Shown here: piece by piece, positions 51,689-52,850 of the stretch
Numbering within the stretch: the stretch's first letter is position 1
Layout of the letters: each line of letters begins with the position of its first letter
Source of the DNA: JBBATK01 sp046297095
GTDB taxonomy: Bacteria; Bacteroidota; Ignavibacteria; Kapaibacteriales; NICIL-2
Direction: 5' to 3'
Assembly (NCBI GenBank): GCA_046297095.1
Contig: JBKCNS010000017.1
Location: forward strand, 1 to 52,850
DNA length: 52,850 bases
Position numbers and translations under genes: made by a program
Notes under the pieces: model-generated
What the model saw: the letters and a program-made list of their open reading frames with translations, nothing else
What the model was told of the DNA's origin: nothing
The model's database searches: none

Positions 51689-52850
51689 CTATTTGGAACG
51701 AGGTGTCTGAACGGTAATTGCCACCGTTCGGCAGTAATATCTGCCCTCCGGAACATTGTTGTCGTACGGCAACCTCGACGATCCCACGCCCACGCAACTT
51801 TCGATATTCGCGCCGGCCTGAGTTTGCAAAACAAAAGAACGCACGGCCTCGGCTCTGTTCAACGACAAGCTGCGGTTGTGTTCGGCTTCGCCTAATCTAT
51901 CGGTGCTGCCCACGATGTTGATCTTCGACTCCGGCTTTACCGCTTCTTTAACGAAGCGCTGCATCATGTCTTTGTTCACCGGCGTGATGTCCGCTCTGTC
52001 AAAATCAAACACGATCAAACTTAAGCGGCTGAGTTCGTAGGTGTTCTGTGATTTCACAATGGGGAATCGGCACGCGGCTTGTACCACACTTCCATCGTCT
52101 TGAATCAGTCGGATGCGTCCGTCCAAAGAATCATTGGGCTGAATCTCTCTGCCGAGCGCAATCATTACCGACGAATCCAGTGTAACAGGTAAACGGTCCG
52201 GAAGCGGCGCCATTCCTTGCTTTGAGGCAAGTACGCGATCTCCACGAAGAACATCCATTTCCCAGCGCACGGCACGCTCCTTACGAAGCACCCTCACAGC
52301 AAAGTTCTGCTGCTGTTGCAAGGGCACAAACTCTAGGAAGCGCTCGTGCACTACAGGTGCAAGTAATGCAGGAGTAGCACTGCTGATTTCCACACGACGA
52401 TTCTCCTCGCGGCCTTCGCTGTATTCATCGTTGGACACAATACCGGGAACATCGCTGGAGGCCACGCGAATACGCTGCTCGTTAACTCCCCAACGGCTCA
52501 CAAGAAACTTCTTTACGATGGATGCGCGTTGTTCCGCCAGTACCTTGCGTTGCACGGCCTGAGTGCCTTCGCGGCCATCGGTAGTTCCCGTTACGGTAAT
52601 CATCGAACTTGGGTTTGCACGCATGCGCGATCCAACGATATCGAGCAGATGATAATACATGGTCATCGTGCTCTTCTCCAGATCTTTCTCACGGAACGAT
52701 TCCGTGTTTACCGGAGCACTATACCGAGGGCGCAGCTCAGCCGATGCACTGTCGAAAAATACATAGGGCAGCAGCGGATACGTTTCCGTGACAATGGTCT
52801 CTTGAACCTCTAAGGTATTTGTAGTGAAAGCGTCGATCACCAACGGCTTG
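51689..52850 (-). CDS. Double-OmpA-domain protein, 5' end cut by window edge
   Basis: The frame is open to the right edge, so the N-terminus lies outside; no internal ATG start is convincing. The visible ~387 residues repeat the plan of the 17631 protein: a first OmpA-like domain (LLPYVFFDSASAELRP ... VTGTTDGREGTQAVQRKVLAEQRA ... EENRRVEIS), a middle Ig-like region of about 120 residues, and a second OmpA-like domain (SLIVFDFDRADITP ... NIVGSTDRLGEAEHNRSLSLNRAEAV). The last has the canonical TD-x2-G-x-N-LS-RA peptidoglycan-binding residues. Probably an outer-membrane or periplasmic anchor to the cell wall. A -7-bearing gap separates it from the DUF1800 gene. Confidence 0.85.
   Translation of the reverse strand, partial: KPLVIDAFTTNTLEVQETIVTETYPLLPYVFFDSASAELRPRYSAPVNTESFREKDLEKSTMTMYYHLLDIVGSRMRANPSSMITVTGTTDGREGTQAVQRKVLAEQRASIVKKFLVSRWGVNEQRIRVASSDVPGIVSNDEYSEGREENRRVEISSATPALLAPVVHERFLEFVPLQQQQNFAVRVLRKERAVRWEMDVLRGDRVLASKQGMAPLPDRLPVTLDSSVMIALGREIQPNDSLDGRIRLIQDDGSVVQAACRFPIVKSQNTYELSRLSLIVFDFDRADITPVNKDMMQRFVKEAVKPESKINIVGSTDRLGEAEHNRSLSLNRAEAVRSFVLQTQAGANIESCVGVGSSRLPYDNNVPEGRYYCRTVAITVQTPRSK

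Overview
The window (roughly half GC) looks like chromosome from a member of the Bacteroidota/Chlorobi group, possibly a Kapabacteria- or Ignavibacteria-like lineage. The assignment is an inference. It rests on SusC/SusD proteins, six secreted proteins with type IX secretion (T9SS) C-terminal sorting domains, promoters of the TTG-N19-TAnnTTTG type, OmpA proteins with very long linkers, and DUF1501/DUF1800 genes. No phage, insertion sequence, transposase or CRISPR array was seen.

Layout. 1-10.5 kb holds housekeeping and envelope genes: a beta-propeller lipoprotein cut by the left edge, purine nucleoside phosphorylase, a GT4 glycosyltransferase, a dicarboxylate/amino-acid symporter, a GT9 glycosyltransferase, fructose-1,6-bisphosphatase, a Blc-type lipocalin, an exported amidase and a small outer-membrane protein. 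10.6-19.7 kb holds an ATP-grasp protein, a TonB-C-domain protein without a membrane anchor, a lipase-like lipoprotein, a 1197-residue T9SS propeller/Ig protein and, overlapping it by ATGA, a double-OmpA protein. 19.8-20.2 kb has a tRNA-Asn followed by a damaged second copy of the same tRNA and terminator. 20.2-21.5 kb encodes a BNR-repeat T9SS protein.

22.3-38 kb is a Sus-like starch/alpha-glucan utilisation locus: GH31 alpha-glucosidase, ROK glucokinase, FucP-type sugar permease, SusC, SusD, a T9SS starch-binding-like protein, a strong terminator, then a T9SS esterase and a T9SS GH13 amylase. The inferred flow is: surface amylase cuts alpha-glucan, SusCD imports oligosaccharides, exported GH31 releases glucose, the permease imports it, and the ROK kinase phosphorylates it. 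38.2-41.8 kb carries a soluble PAS histidine kinase, a second GT9 enzyme and a Gfo/Idh/MocA oxidoreductase. 42-46 kb carries two YceI proteins around an outer-membrane barrel, then an RlpA-like protein. 46.1-51.5 kb (minus strand) is a DUF1800-DUF1501-SUMF1-nuclease cluster. The right edge cuts a second double-OmpA protein.

The most unusual signal is a scatter of short degenerate tandem repeats (11-26 bp period) in gaps and at gene ends. In one case the last five codons including the stop are present four times in frame. In another a 12-bp array codes the N-terminus of an OmpA protein.
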